Shown here: piece by piece, positions 23,641 to 35,474 of the stretch
Numbering within the stretch: position 1 is the stretch's first letter
Layout: the number at the start of each line of letters is the position of its first letter
Source: Capsicum annuum
Lineage: Eukaryota; Streptophyta; Magnoliopsida; Solanales; Solanaceae
Direction: 5' to 3'
Assembly (NCBI RefSeq): GCF_002878395.1
Contig: NC_061115.1
Span: forward strand, 155,724,014 to 155,788,013
Length of the DNA stretch: 64,000 nucleotides
Program-made: the position numbers and the translations under genes
The notes under the pieces: model-generated
The model's input: only the letters and a program-made list of their open reading frames with translations
Told to the model about the DNA's origin: nothing
Database searches by the model: none

Positions 23641-24515
23641 CATCCCCAAGCTAACGTATTCTTTTCAAAATATTCTCTACTTAATGCCTTAGTGAATATA
23701 TCAGCAATTTGATCTTTAGTAGAATAAAACATGATTTATATCAACCCTTTTTGAACATTATCTCTAAGAAAGTGATGTCAAATATCAATATGTTTAGTTC
23801 TTTTATGTTGGACAGGATTCTTGCCAATATTAATAGCACTTTTGTTATCACAAAAAATAGGAACACAACCTACATCCACCCTAAAATCTAGGAGTGTTGT
23901 TTAATCTATAATAACTTAGCACAATAAGATCCTGCAGCAATATATTCCGCCTCAACAGTAGACAGAGCTACTAAGTTTTGTTTCTTAGTGGACCAGGTAA
24001 TTAAACATGATCCAACGAAGTGTGCCATGAGTGTGTGCTCTTCTGTCCACCAAATATCCTGTATAGTTAGCATCAGAGTATCCTACCATGTTAAAATTAC
24101 TACCTTGTGGATACAATAGGCCATGATTACTAGTTCCTTTGAGATATCTGAAGATTCTTTTCACAAATTTTACATGAGATTCACTAAACACAATATCACG
24201 TCTTCCTGCTGTGAGATACAGTAATGATCCTATCATCCCTATGTATAGCTTTTGCTCCATATCAGGATATGTTTCATCTATGTATAGCTTGGTGGCAGTG
24301 GCTATTGGTGTGCCGATCTCCTCAGCTTCCTCCATGGAAAATCTTTTAAGAAGTTCCTTGACATACTTCTATTGATGTATCATGGGTCCAGAGGATGTTT
24401 GCTTAATTTTTAATCCCAAGAAAAAGTTTAGCTCACCCATCAAACTCATTTCAAATTCACAGCTCATGAATTTAGCAATGTCATGAGTCATACTCATATT
24501 TGTTGAGCCAAAAAT
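23641..24515 (-). pseudogene. Copia pol, C-terminal part: RT remainder and RNase H
   Basis: This is the downstream part of the copia polyprotein, cut from its N-terminal part by the gypsy insertion at 24,516. It begins with IFGSTN, which follows the YVDD motif in copia RTs. Then come FEMSLMGELNFFLGLK, GSLLYLTAGRRDIVFS and FRYLKGTSNHGLLYP. The RNase H part has GYSDANYTGYLVDRR (family GYSDADYAGD, so one Asp is now Asn) and LVALSTVEAEYIAA, then KNPVQHKRTKHIDI in a neighbouring frame, and ends at LAWG with a stop at about 23,641. Frameshifts near 24,365 and 23,990 and several stops break the frame. The enzyme would copy the element's RNA to DNA and remove the RNA strand. Confidence 0.85.
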
Positions 24516-26625
24516 TGTAACGCCCCGAGTCTGTACCCCAGACGTTACACGATGCTTATGACCCCAAAGGATCAAAAGATAATCCATAACTGATATCTAC
24601 TGCGATCACTGAATAACAATACTAAATAAATGCAGAAAATAGGCTGAAATGCCATAAGGTTCAAAATTTGAAATACTGATAAATATAACATCTATTAAAA
24701 ATATCTGAAAACTAAACACTATTTGAACTGGTCTAGTCCAAAAGCCTCTAACTGAATTGTCTGAATTTGGAGTTGATGGGTAAAACCCCCAACTAACTTC
24801 GGCTACTAAACTACTGATAAACAAAAATAGTGAAATAAAAGCATATCCTCAATGGATGAGGACTCATTACTAAATCTATTGCTAATAATTGTATTTGTCT
24901 AAGCGCTGCCGGCAACCTGAGCATCCGAACCTATGATATGAGACATCATAACATAAAAAAAAATATGTGTCAGTACATGGAATAAACTGGTATGCTAGAT
25001 TAGGTAAGGCTGAATGCAGGGGTTCATATGCATGAACAATAACTGACTGAATGATATAGAGTAACTAGGTATGAGAGTACATGGATAAGTAAAATAGCTG
25101 TAAATACTGAGTTTGTAATACTTTACACATACATATATATATATTGTATCTGAGATTTTTTGAAGCTAAATACTGCATTTTGATAACTGAGTAACAGATA
25201 CATATATGTATCTAACCTTTTTTGAAGCTACATACATGAGGCTAAATATTATGACTGTGTAAGGTAATCATCTAACCGACATGCCCAAAATCTAAGCTAA
25301 TAGGGGTACAACCTATGACCCCAATTAGAAGGGTGCTGATACTGTGCAATGGGTGCTAACACTAGCTATGGGTTCAGTCCTAGTTTAGCGGGTGATCCCT
25401 GAGATCAGTCATAAACCAGTGGGTGATCCCTGAGTATATCAGTCCTATCTAATGGGTTACATCTCATAACCTACGTTGGCTATGTACTTTTGAAACTTAG
25501 GGATTGCTTCTAGCGAACCAGTCCTAACTAATGGGTGAGCCCCCATCCCTAGGCTCGCTCGGTGCTGAATCTTACTCCCAAATGAAATACACTGAACTGG
25601 ACTGGATTTATACTGAGTTCTTTAACTAACTGGGTTCTAATGATCTTGATAGAACTGATACTATTCTATAACTGACATAGGTTCTAAGTGAAAAGCTAGA
25701 TTGTTGGGTATTAAATACCCCCAGGACTTGATAGAATAAAAAGAAAGACATAACATGACCATAAAGGCATAACAATACTTGGTTTCTAACATGACCACAT
25801 AATAACATGTCATGATTGCACTAGTTATTTCACATAGGCAATTTAGCCAAAAATTGGGGAGCATGGATTATTTACATGATAATGGCCAGCATGCGAACAT
25901 CATGATACATTACTAAATTTGTAAATTCAAGGTTTTATCAAGATAATAACATATTCATCACACATGATATTCAATTTTCATGAAACTTACAATTAAATCA
26001 TTGATTGAAACCCAACTAATATCATGAACATGAATTCAATCTAATTCAAACGTGAAAATAATTAATCCTATGTTTAGGCTGATTAGGGGTTTTGAGAATT
26101 GACCAAACAACCCCTAAAATTAAATAATGGAAGCTGGAAATCCCGATATTAAACCCGGCATCACGCGGTACAATCGCGCCGCCTTATTGGAAAGTGGAAA
26201 ACTGGGAACTGGGCTGGTTGCGCGATGCGGTGCCATTGCGTGCCTCACCAGATGGAAAACTTGGCCTTGGTGCGATGCGCCATTATCACATAGCAACTCT
26301 AGAAAAGTGACTACTGGGAAATTGGTTGGTGACGCGATGTGGTGGTATTGCGTTGGCTCACTAGAAAATTACAATTGCCATTTAGACATACTCTGCGATG
26401 TGCTACTGGCCTGAATGATGCAGTTTAACGACTGAAACTTAAAATAGCTATAACTTCATACCTTGTTATCAGATTTAGGCGAATTTTATATTGTTGGAAA
26501 GCTAATCCAATTTCCTATGCAATGGCAGGCTCTAAACTGAAAAATATAGAGTGTTTAGAAAAAAATATATTGGATCACTTATGTACTAAGAGTTAAGCTA
26601 GTCTATGGAAATATTGGGCATTACA
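24516..26625 (-). repeat. 3' LTR of gypsy element A (nested in copia RT)
   Basis: The left copy of a pair with 29,784-32,344. Its outer edge TGTAACGCCCCGAG follows AAAAT (24,511-24,515), and the same pentamer follows the right LTR at 32,345-32,349. The inner edge ends GGGCATTACA at 26,625. It is 2,110 bp, about 450 bp shorter than its partner, owing to deletions around 25,800 (missing 90-bp tandem copies) and 26,060 (about 230 bp). A CpG-rich module with GCGATGCG words lies at 26,150-26,410. An (AT)n run sits near 25,130. A 95-codon open frame at 26,127-26,414 is the CpG module, not a gene. Confidence 0.85.
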
Positions 26626-28760
26626 ATACTTCCTAATAAAGCTGAGAAATATTTATAGACTGAGTTTGCACATTAAACATGCATGACTGAAGCATGACTA
26701 CTTGACTGAAACTACTAATACGAGGAGTTTATATACTGACCATGCATATGTGATGCATGAAATACATGACTTAACTGATTCATGCTTGCATGACTGAATA
26801 TGCAACGATAATGGATACTAGGTTTATAATTGTAACTGCATCATGGAATTGAGTAAAGCTAAGGAAAACTATCACCTTAAGATGAGACTGCTAACAAACC
26901 TGAGATCATTTCCTAAACATACATGAACGGGAATATGAGAATATGACTGAGTTTGAAACATGCTACATGACCTGAATATTGTGAACTGAAGATTTCCTTG
27001 AATACATACCATGCCATGGGAATGGTCATATGGCTAAGATTGGAATGAGAGAGTTGACTTATGAGTACGTATTACTTCAAACCAGATCTTGTTACATAAA
27101 GAGAGAATGGAAGATTTAGGACATGAAAACTCGGGGTTAATAGTGCATCTCCCCCTCGAAGAATGTTGACTTGGCTAAGATACTGAGGAAAACCTGAGAT
27201 GATACACGGGTCACCTATAAACTAAATCATAATTGAATATCTGAGATCTAAAACTTAGGTATGATACATAAACTGGGCTGAACTCGTAACTACTAGGATG
27301 CTCTATCTTGGAACAGTCATACTCATGAAACTACAGATAGCAAAACTGGGTAGAAAGATGGGAAACCATACGAACTTGTCCTCCTGACTGCTAAACTGAA
27401 TTCCTGGCTTTACGAACTAACTCAAACTGAAAACTTATACTTAACTAGAAAATTTCTTGACACTCTTTCTATAAAGTTCTACTGACTTTAGCGAGCAAGG
27501 AAATCCTGGCATGTTCTGAATGAAGCATCTGAATAAGAAATCACAACATGGCTAAAATTCTGTAATATGGGCACTAATAACTCTACCTGCTAAGGTGTAA
27601 GCTGGACTGAATTCTCCCACTAAGTTCAAGTCTACTCAAATCTCCAAAATGCATTTATCCACTTATACATAAATATGGCATTCAAGTTTATCTTCATAAC
27701 TACAGCCTCATTTAAAACAAGCATGCAACAATCTTTCCTTAACAAGAAACATTTTCTCTCTCCCATCTAAGCAACTACTCATCACCATACCATCTAATAA
27801 GGAGAGTTCACTGAACTTTAAAACATGAGGACCTGAAGCATGAATGGACACTATACTAAATTTGACAATTAACTGAGGCTTGAGAAATAGAATGTTAACA
27901 TCCTAGATTTATCAAGAGATCTGGACTGAGGATATACATGACATAAATCTGAATTTTACTACTTATTAGGAGTATTGCATAAGTCATGGAAACTGGACAC
28001 ACTGTAAGGCATAAGTACATGAGCCATGAGCTGTATGACTTGAGTTTGGAGTTTTTGTATTTATGTAACATGATTCGTAATATTGAGAAAACTGGAATCC
28101 TTATACAAAAAACTGTAAACGTATATAATTTTTGATAATGTGCATGAATAGTAACTATGATCATAAAGCTGATATGTAAGGAATGAGTAGATATAATGAT
28201 ATCTGAAGTATAAAACTTTGCACTGAGGTAAGGATGGGTTGGGCATCAACCTCTCCCACTGCTCCTCTACATATACTGACATTACTAATAAAATCTAAAA
28301 ATCAGACTTGGTTACTTGTTCCACCATCTGCCCCTTAGCTTAAAGTCATTATTCTAAGTCTATGAACCTCTTAATAAACTCTATATCAATCTGAGACAAC
28401 TTTACTCTAGAGTCTAAGATATGACTGTGCTCAAAAACACTAAACTCATTCTGAAGGACTACTCCTAATAATGTAAGGTCCACTTCTAGTACTTTCTTCT
28501 GATACATGATTCTTAGCTTTCAATTGCCTCAACAATCATCATATAGAAACCTCAACACTAACTAACTTAGAATTCTCAACTTTTCTTTCTACTAGTTCAA
28601 CCTATAGATTCAAACATAAATCAACTAAAACTGAGTTACTACCCATTCATTCAAGGATTGGTTCATTAACAAACATAAATATAATGACTCTATTATTGAA
28701 ATTAAGTGAACGGATTTTCTGAAATACTGTAACCGAGCAATTTCTGTATACTCGTCTAAC
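26626..28760 (-). mobile_element. Interior of gypsy element A, pol region lost or unrecognisable
   Basis: This is the 3' half of the interior. I can recognise no RT, RNase H or integrase motif in it. The bases next to the LTR (ATACTTCCTAATAAAG) are what remains of a polypurine tract. A CTCCCCCTCGAAGAATGTT phrase near 27,150 looks like a second such tract. The DNA is rich in ACTGAA and CATGA words. The element is therefore non-autonomous or has diverged beyond recognition. Confidence 0.5.
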
Positions 28761-28779
28761 TAGAATAGATTAACCTACT

Positions 28780-29590
28780 AAGGTAAGCACTAAGAAAAGT
28801 TCTATTAAGATTTCTAGTCTGGCTTAAAGTCGACTGCTATTCAAGGATTTACAAAAAATAGAGAATCTCCTGGATATAGTAAGGCATAAATATGTAAATG
28901 GAATATCTGTAACATACCAGTGACCATATCAAAAGAACTTTCCTAATCTTGTCTGGACTGAAGTGCATAAATCCTGTTTGGGCATTACCTACTGGTGGTA
29001 CTGGAAGTGGTACCCTGCTGGTGCAAGCGATAAGACTGAGTTAAAGGACGATTGGACAGACCCTGTAAACCTGACTGAGGACAATCTCTTATTCAATTGC
29101 CTAACTTACTACATCCAAAACATACGCCACTACCAGCCCTACACACCTTGATGATTTCTACCATATTTCTGGCAAAGTGGGTAGGTACGACCTCCTTTCA
29201 TGCTACCTTGAGACTTGGAGTCTGAAGTACTAGCTGTAGAAGGATTTGGGGCTAAGAATTTCTGACAGAACTAGAACCGGTTACCACCCTCTGACCTTGG
29301 CCTAAAACCACTTATTTTAACCTTCTTATTCTTTCTATCTTTCTTCCTATAATTGTTCCCCTTACTCTACTGAGTATGAGCCCCAAGCCTAGATAGTACA
29401 ACAGCTTGTAGGTTGTTTTAAGCAACTACTGAATTGGATAACATAGTGAGAACATCTCTTAATTCTTCATGAGAGACGTGCTCATTCAGGGGATCGGGCT
29501 AATTGGATTGAGGTATTGACTGATTTTCAATTCTCCTTTCTTTAGTTTTTTTGGGAGGCAGTTCTGTAATCAGAAGGAAGAAAAGGATTA
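28780..29590 (-). pseudogene. Gag and protease relics of gypsy element A
   Basis: Read on the minus strand, a gag start (PPKKTKERRIE, NEHVSHEELRDVLTML) lies at about 29,560-29,400. The main capsid part is missing. Pre-knuckle sequence (PRSEGGNR) follows, then a broken zinc knuckle with YPLCQKYGRNHQG near 29,170. An aspartic protease relic follows at about 28,970-28,850 with RIYALQSRQD, VTGMLQIFHL and YALLYPGDSLFFVNP; the family has DPG, so the catalytic Asp codon is now Tyr. Many stops interrupt. This places the element in Ty3/gypsy and shows internal deletion within gag. Confidence 0.7.
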
Positions 29591-29764
29591 AAATAGGAAT
29601 TTAGGTTGAACTCATGCTCACTAAAATAACTTGAACACCGGAAGAAGGGAAACTTTTCCTAAAATATCTCATAGCCTCCTGTCCATAAGTATGACATGCT
29701 ATACACCCATTTACAAGACTCTACTTGATGTGTCTTTAAGACTCCCTAGGACTCTATTGAAACT

Positions 29765-29780
29765 TAGGCTCTGATACCAA
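29765..29780 (-). other. Primer binding site of gypsy element A
   Basis: The minus strand reads TTGGTATCAGAGCCTA, matching the iMet-tRNA type site, 3 bp from the 5' LTR edge at 29,784. It confirms minus orientation with the 5' LTR on the right. Confidence 0.8.
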
Positions 29781-29783
29781 GTT

Positions 29784-32344
29784 TGTAATGCTCTGAGTCT
29801 ATATTTAAGACGCTACATGGTGCTTATGAACTCGAAGGATCATAAGCTAACACATGACTGATATCTGTTGTAAGTACTGAATAATAATACTAAAATAAAT
29901 ATGGAAAATAGGGTAAAATCCCATAAGGTTCAGAAGCTAAAATACTGATAAATATAACATTTGTTAAAAATATCTAAAAACTAAACACTGTCTGAACTGG
30001 TCTAGTCTAAAAGCCTCTAAGTGAACTATTTGAATAAAGAGTTGATGGGACAAGCCCCCAAATAACTTCGGCTATTAAACTACTGATAAACTAAAATACT
30101 AAAATGAAAGTATATGCTCGATAGATGAGGACTCACTACTAAATCTATTGTTGATAACTGGATCTGTCTAAGCGCGATTGGGAACCGGAGTATCCAAACC
30201 TATGATATGAGACATCATAGCACAAAAAAAAGGTTTACGTCAATACATGGAATGTACTGGTATGCTAGATGAGGTAAGGCTGAACCTAAGGGTTCATATG
30301 CATGAACAATAACTGACTGAATAATATAGAGTAACTCATTATGCGAGTAGATGGTGAACTGAAACTGTTGTAAGTATTGAGTATGTAATATTGTACATAT
30401 ACATATATATACTGTATCTGAGCTTTTTTGAAGCTAAGTACTGAGTTTCGATAATTGAGTAACTGATATCTGAAGTTACTGATAACTAAATAACTGATAC
30501 TTGGTGACTATATCTGACAGTCCTGATTTGGTAGAACTGAATTGAATACTAAACTGAGACTAAAACTAAGACTGTGCAAGGTAATCATCTAACCAACATT
30601 CCCTAAATTTGAGCTGATAGGGGTCCAATCTGTGACCCTAGTTGAAAGAGGGCTAATACCATGGCACGGGTACTAACACAGGTGTTAGGTCCATCCCTAG
30701 TCTAGTGGGTGACCCATGAGATTAGTCCTAAACTAGTGGGTGATCCCTGAGTATGTCAGCTCTATCTAACGGTTGTTATCTCATAACCTATGATGGCTAC
30801 ATGGTTCTAGAACTTAGGGATTGCTTCTAGGGACCCAGTCCTAACTAATGGGTGAGCCCTCATCCCTAGGCTCACTCCGTAATGAATCCTACTCCCAACT
30901 GAATGATACTGAACTGATTATACTAAACTAGACTAGATTGACACTGAGTTTTCCAGAGTTCTATAAGCGGCTGAGTTCTACTGATCATGATATGATAAAT
31001 ACAATTCTGTAACTGATTTTTGATCTAAGTAAATAGCTATATTATCAGGTATTAAATACCCTTAGGACTCGATAGCATAAAAAGAAAGACATAACATGAT
31101 CATAAAGGCATAACAATACTTGCTCTCTAACAATGCACTCGTTTAGACATTTTGTCAAACACTTGATATACATGAACTTGTGCATAAATGGGATCATATA
31201 ATAACATGTCATGCTTTCACTAGTCAAATCACATAAGCATTTCATCAAACACTTGTAGGGTATTAGCTTATATATGATTGGGACGAAATAATAACATGTC
31301 ATGATTCCACTAGCTACTTCACATAGGCAATTTAGAAAACACTTGGGGATCATGGATTATTTACATGATAATGGCCAACACATGAACATCATGATACATT
31401 AATCAATTTGTAAATTCAAGGTTTTATCAAGCTAATCACATCTTCATCACAGAGGTTATTCATTTTTCATGAAACTATAAATTATTTCATGGATTGAAAC
31501 TCAACTAATATCGTGAACATGAATTCAATCTAATTTGAACATGGAAATCATGAATTTGAGATCTTATATGTTTAAAAAATGGTTCTTGGACTTCATGGGT
31601 GAAAGGGGCCCATGAATGAACAAATAACATACCTAAGAAGAAAAATTCTTGAAGTTTCTTAGAGGATTTCTTGAGGATTGACCTTGATTCTTGAAGATAG
31701 GGTTTTTTCCTCTTGACAGAGAATGTTTAAATCTTGAAAAAAGTGAGTGAATAATGAGGTATTAGGTTATTTAGGGTATAAATCTCGTGTTTAGACTGAT
31801 TAGGTGTTTTGAGAATTGACCAAACAGCCCCTGAAATTAAATAATGAAAGTTGGAAATCTTGATTTTTCACCTTGGCGTGATGCGTTACAATCGTGCCGT
31901 CTCACTAGAAAGTGGATAACTGGGAACTGGGCTGGTGGCTCGATGCGGTGCCATCACGGTGCCTCATTAGATGGGAAATTAGGCCTTGGTATGACACGCC
32001 ATTATCGCGAAACAACACTAGAAAAGTGACAATTATGAAATTGGCTGGTAGCGCGATGTGAGGGTATCACTTTGGCTCACTGGAAAATGACAATTTTCAC
32101 TAAGACATACTCCACGACGTGCTACTAGCCTGAATGACGGTGTTTAATGACTGAAACTTAAAATAGTCATAAATTTTTACCCAGTTATCGAATTTAGGTA
32201 AATTTGATATCATTGGAAAGCTAACTCAATTTCCTATGCAATGGCAGGCTTTAAACTAAAAAATACTGAGTATTTAGAAAAATTTATATCAGACCAATCA
32301 TGTATTGAGAGCAAATCTAGGCTAGAAAAATATAAGGTATTATA
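29784..32344 (-). repeat. 5' LTR of gypsy element A
   Basis: The right LTR copy is 2,561 bp, starting TGTAATGCTCTGAG and ending AAGGTATTATA at 32,344, where the canonical TACA end has mutated. The AAAAT duplication follows (32,345-32,349). It keeps parts missing from the other copy: a 90-bp tandem repeat at 31,140-31,350 and the leader region 31,540-31,790. The leader has an AGGTATGT splice-donor-like site (minus strand, 31,628-31,635) and TAGGGTTTTTTCC. The CpG-rich U3 module lies at 31,870-32,120. Confidence 0.85.
31140..31350. repeat. 90-bp tandem repeat in the LTR
   Basis: The word AAACACTTG recurs at about 31,157, 31,247 and 31,337, and ATAACATGTCATG at 31,201 and 31,291, an exact 90-bp period with about 2.3 copies. 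The sister LTR has only one copy (near 25,800-25,860). Copy number therefore changed after, or was unequal at, insertion. Confidence 0.8.
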
Positions 32345-32349
32345 AAAAT

Positions 32350-32810
32350 AGTATCATCTACGTAAACCTACACCACCAACAAATCCTTTTCCATTAGTTT
32401 CCAAGAAAAAAGTGTTGTCAATCTTACCTCTAGTATGACCATGCTCCAGAAGGAATTTTGATAATCCAAGCTCTAGGATCTTGTTTTAGACCATACAGGG
32501 CCTTATCAAGCTTACACACATGATCTAGAAACTTCTTCCTCTCAAATTCTGGAGGTTGTTTGACATACATCTCTTCTTTGAGGATTCCATTCAAGAATTT
32601 ACTCTTAACATCCATTTGATAGAGAATGAAATCCATATAAGCAGCAAAGGCTACAAGTAGCCTAATTGTTTCAATTTTAACAATAGGAGCAAAAGTCTTA
32701 TAAAAATCTATGCCTTCTTTTTGATTGTATCCTTGGACCTCCAATTTTTCCTTGTTTCTCGTAATTGTTCTATGCTCATCAATCTTATTTCTATACAATC
32801 ACTTAGTCCT
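32350..32810 (-). pseudogene. Copia pol: N-terminal part of reverse transcriptase
   Basis: The first half of the copia RT domain. Motifs in order: LEVQGYNQKEGIDFYKTFAP, ETIRLLVAFAA, LYQMDVKSKFLNG (family has KSAFLNG), EEMYVKQPPEF and LDKALYGLKQDPRAW. After a frameshift near 32,440, DNTFF and VYVDD appear at about 32,420-32,360. YVDD is the catalytic core with two metal-binding Asp residues, still intact. The frame is cut three codons later by gypsy element A and resumes at 24,515. The break falls on the AAAAT duplication, so the interruption is by insertion and not by deletion. Confidence 0.9.
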
Positions 32811-33230
32811 AATCACTATTCTATCTTTGGGAGAGGAACTAAGTGTCAGACGTTTCTTCTCTCAAACTGATTTAATTTTTCTTGCATGCTTATGATCTAG
32901 TCAGTATCAAGAAGTGCCTTATTTACCTTTCTATGAAAGCAAACATGCTCCTCAACCCTGACCTTGTAGTAATCCCAGAAGTGAGATAAGTGAGCATATT
33001 TTCAATAGGGTGAGATCCTTGATACTTGTATCCTTTTGGAATCAATCCTTGTGAAGTACTAGAATCACTGTGATCATTCTGATTTAGGATGGTTGGTGTT
33101 TTAGTTTCCCCTGTCAGTGTGCCTCCAAAATTAGTTTCCCCTATCAGTGTGCCTTCAGATTTGATACCTTCTGCTAATGGACCATGATAAGCAACTTATT
33201 CCTCAGAATCACTTCCTTCTGCATGTTAGT

Positions 33231-33880
33231 CTAATCAAAAGTTTCATCAAATACTATATGAACACTTTCTTCAACACAATTAGTTTTGTTGTTTAACACC
33301 ATATATGTTTTTCTATGATGTGAATATCCTAGAAAGATTCCTTCGTCACTTTTAGCATCAAACTTTCCTAATTGATTTTTCCCATTATTATAAATGAAAC
33401 ATTTACAACTAAATGTTATAAAATGAGAAATATTAGGTTTTCTTCCTTTTAGTAATTCATAGGGAGTGTTTTCTAGAATGGGTCTGATCATGCATCTATT
33501 TGTGATATATGCAGCAGTACTGATTACCTCAGCCTAAATGTTTTTAGCATGTTTTCCTGCCAACATCATTGTTCTAGCCATATCTTCCAAGGTCATTTTT
33601 TTTCCTTTCTACTACTCCATTTTGTTGATGTGCTCTAGGAGCAGAGAAATTGTGATCCATACCATTTGAAGAATAAAATTCTAAGAACTTGACATTTTTA
33701 AATTCTGTACCATGGTTAGATCTCATGGAAATTAAAGAAGTGCCCAATTTATTTTTAATTTTCTTGATGAATATAGTTAAGATATCAAAGGCAAATTCTT
33801 GGGAAGCTAGAAATAATGTCCAGGTAAATCTGGAATAATCATCAACAATCACAAAAATATACCTTTTTCCACCTCTAATT
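33231..33880 (-). pseudogene. Copia pol: integrase catalytic core and C-terminal part
   Basis: This is the integrase that would join element DNA to the host chromosome. The core begins VDDYSRFTWTLFL (first catalytic Asp). RSNHGTEFKN stands where the family has RSDHGTEF, so the second catalytic Asp is changed to Asn. QQNGVVERK carries the Glu. After a frame break near 33,560 comes the downstream part with TPYELLKGRKPNISHF, GKFDAKSDEGIFLGYS and FDETFD. The loss of the second Asp would by itself inactivate the enzyme, and stops separate the parts. It lies between protease/zinc finger and RT, the Ty1/copia order. Confidence 0.9.
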
Positions 33881-34530
33881 TAAAGTGCCATTGGTCCACA
33901 CAAATTCATATAGATCAAGTCGACGCACTTAGTTTTACTAACATGGTTCTTTGACTTAAAAGAAGATTTTACCTGCTTTTTCTTTACACAGGCACTACAT
34001 ACCTTTTCTTTCTTGAACTTGGTTTTGGACAAACCCAGAACCATATCTTTGGAAGAAAGTATGTTTAATTGTTTCAGACTTGCATGTCCAAATCTTCTAT
34101 GCCAAAAGAGGGGATCATTTTCCATAGAACTTAGGAAACTCAACTCTATTCCTGGCATTGCCATTATGTCAGCTTTGTACTCATTACTGTATCTTCTTGC
34201 AGTGAGCATAATCTCCTTGGTGTCCATCCTCTTGACTTTGACTCCTGGAAAAATATAAATAACTTTGTGACCTTTATCACACAGTTGTGATATGATGAGC
34301 AGGTTGTTCTTTAATCCTTCCACAAGGTAGACATCCTCCAATGCTCTTGATTCAGATGTCCTAATTTTACCAACTATAGTAATGATTCCCTTTTTGACAT
34401 CACCAAAATAAAATCCTCCTCCATTTACTTTAGAGAGTGAAAGGAACATTTTCTTATCACCAATCATAATTCTTGAGCAAGCACTGTCCTGGTACCAATG
34501 CTTTTTTCTTCCTTTTACCTTCTCTTGCAA
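33881..34530 (-). pseudogene. Copia pol: protease and integrase zinc-binding domain
   Basis: One open stretch of 216 codons. Near its start WYQDSACSRIMIGDK is the retropepsin site; the family has DSGCSxHM, so the Gly after Asp-Ser is Ala. LEDVYLVEGLKNNLLIISQ is the typical end of the protease region. LFWHRRFGHASLKQLN with CSACVKKKQVKSSF is the HHCC zinc-binding (GAG-pre-integrase) domain, with all four ligands present. The sequence then runs toward the integrase core, reached after a stop at 33,880. The protease would cut the Gag-Pol polyprotein. Confidence 0.88.
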
Positions 34531-35474
34531 GAAATAAATGGTTACATTTAGGAACCCAGAAAATCTTGGGTACTATTTTATGAGTAAATGGATAAATTAA
34601 ATTTCTTCTAGTCGATGCAGGCAATAAGTAATGTGACCTATTTCTCTGACCAGTATTAGTTCCTTTTTTTCTTGGTCTGAGAGAATTTATTTGCCAGGTT
34701 TTGACTACTAGATCTACTTTTTGCAGCCACAGGACATCCAGTGGTAGGATATCAAAGATTACCATAGATATAACAGAAGTCTTGAAGATCATCAAGACAT
34801 CTATGAAAACCTAAACCTTTTTTTTAACTGTGATTCCTTTCAATCAACCTGTGAACAATTCTTGAAGAATTTGTCCACCTATTTTATCTTTCAAGAACAA
34901 GTTTCAGTTTAGAGACTTCTTGACTTATTTTATTCACTATGTCTGTAGCATCATTACATTTTTGTTTGTACTTGACTAATTCAAGTTCCATAGTTTCTTA
35001 TTCCTTACTCATGACCTTTTTTACATTTTCAGTGAGTGTTAATTTCAGGACGTCAGACTTAAGGTCATTGTTTGAAGAATCAAGTTGTTCAACCTGTTTC
35101 TTGAGTGTGCAGTTTACTTCTTCAATAATGTTCTTGCAAGATTTTAAATCACTGAGGTCAAATTTTAGACTTGCAAGACTATTTAACATCCCATCCCTAT
35201 CAGAAGTTAATTCTTGGAAGTCATGAATTAGAGCACTCATCAAGGAAACAAGTTTTGTTTTACAAAATAAATGCGGCTTTTCTTTAAGTTCAAGTATACT
35301 TACCTCAGAAGCATTATCTTCTTCCTCTAAGTTGGAATATATAATAGCCATGAATGCTATTTCATCAATTTTATCTTCATCTAATTTAGATCCCCAGGCT
35401 TCTATTATTGCATGTTCTTCCTTCTCCTTTCTTTTATCTTTTTCTTTCAAGTCTCTTTAAGCCCTTTCCTTTCT
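34531..35474 (-). pseudogene. Copia gag-pol linker with coiled coil
   Basis: Between the zinc knuckle and protease lies a charged region read in a 150-codon open stretch (35,450-34,998). It opens with a Lys/Glu-rich run (KEKDKRKEKEEHA), then AFMAI and acidic EEEDN. A long heptad-like part follows (LVSLMSALIHDFQEL, LNSLASLKFDLSDL, LKKQVEQLDSSNNDLK) predicted by eye to be coiled coil. Further down, a shifted 112-codon stretch leads to the protease. A long coiled-coil linker here fits Solanaceae copia elements of this type. Frame breaks occur near 34,990 and 34,460. Confidence 0.7.

Noticed and set aside
26127..26414. 95-codon plus-strand ORF with raised GC
   Set aside because: It lies within the U3 CpG module of the gypsy A LTR. 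The sister LTR copy (31,844-32,029) keeps only a shorter, differing frame, so there is no sign of coding constraint.
31045..31353. 102-codon minus-strand ORF with repeated CLCDL/SMTCYY-like units
   Set aside because: The apparent protein repeats come from the 90-bp DNA tandem repeat in the LTR (90 is a multiple of 3, so the frame persists). No start context or homologue.
34013..34258. 81-codon plus-strand ORF, with others at 34,939-35,226, 35,412-35,666 and 35,773-36,006
   Set aside because: These are antisense shadows of the copia gag-pol frames on the minus strand, which carry the recognisable domain motifs.
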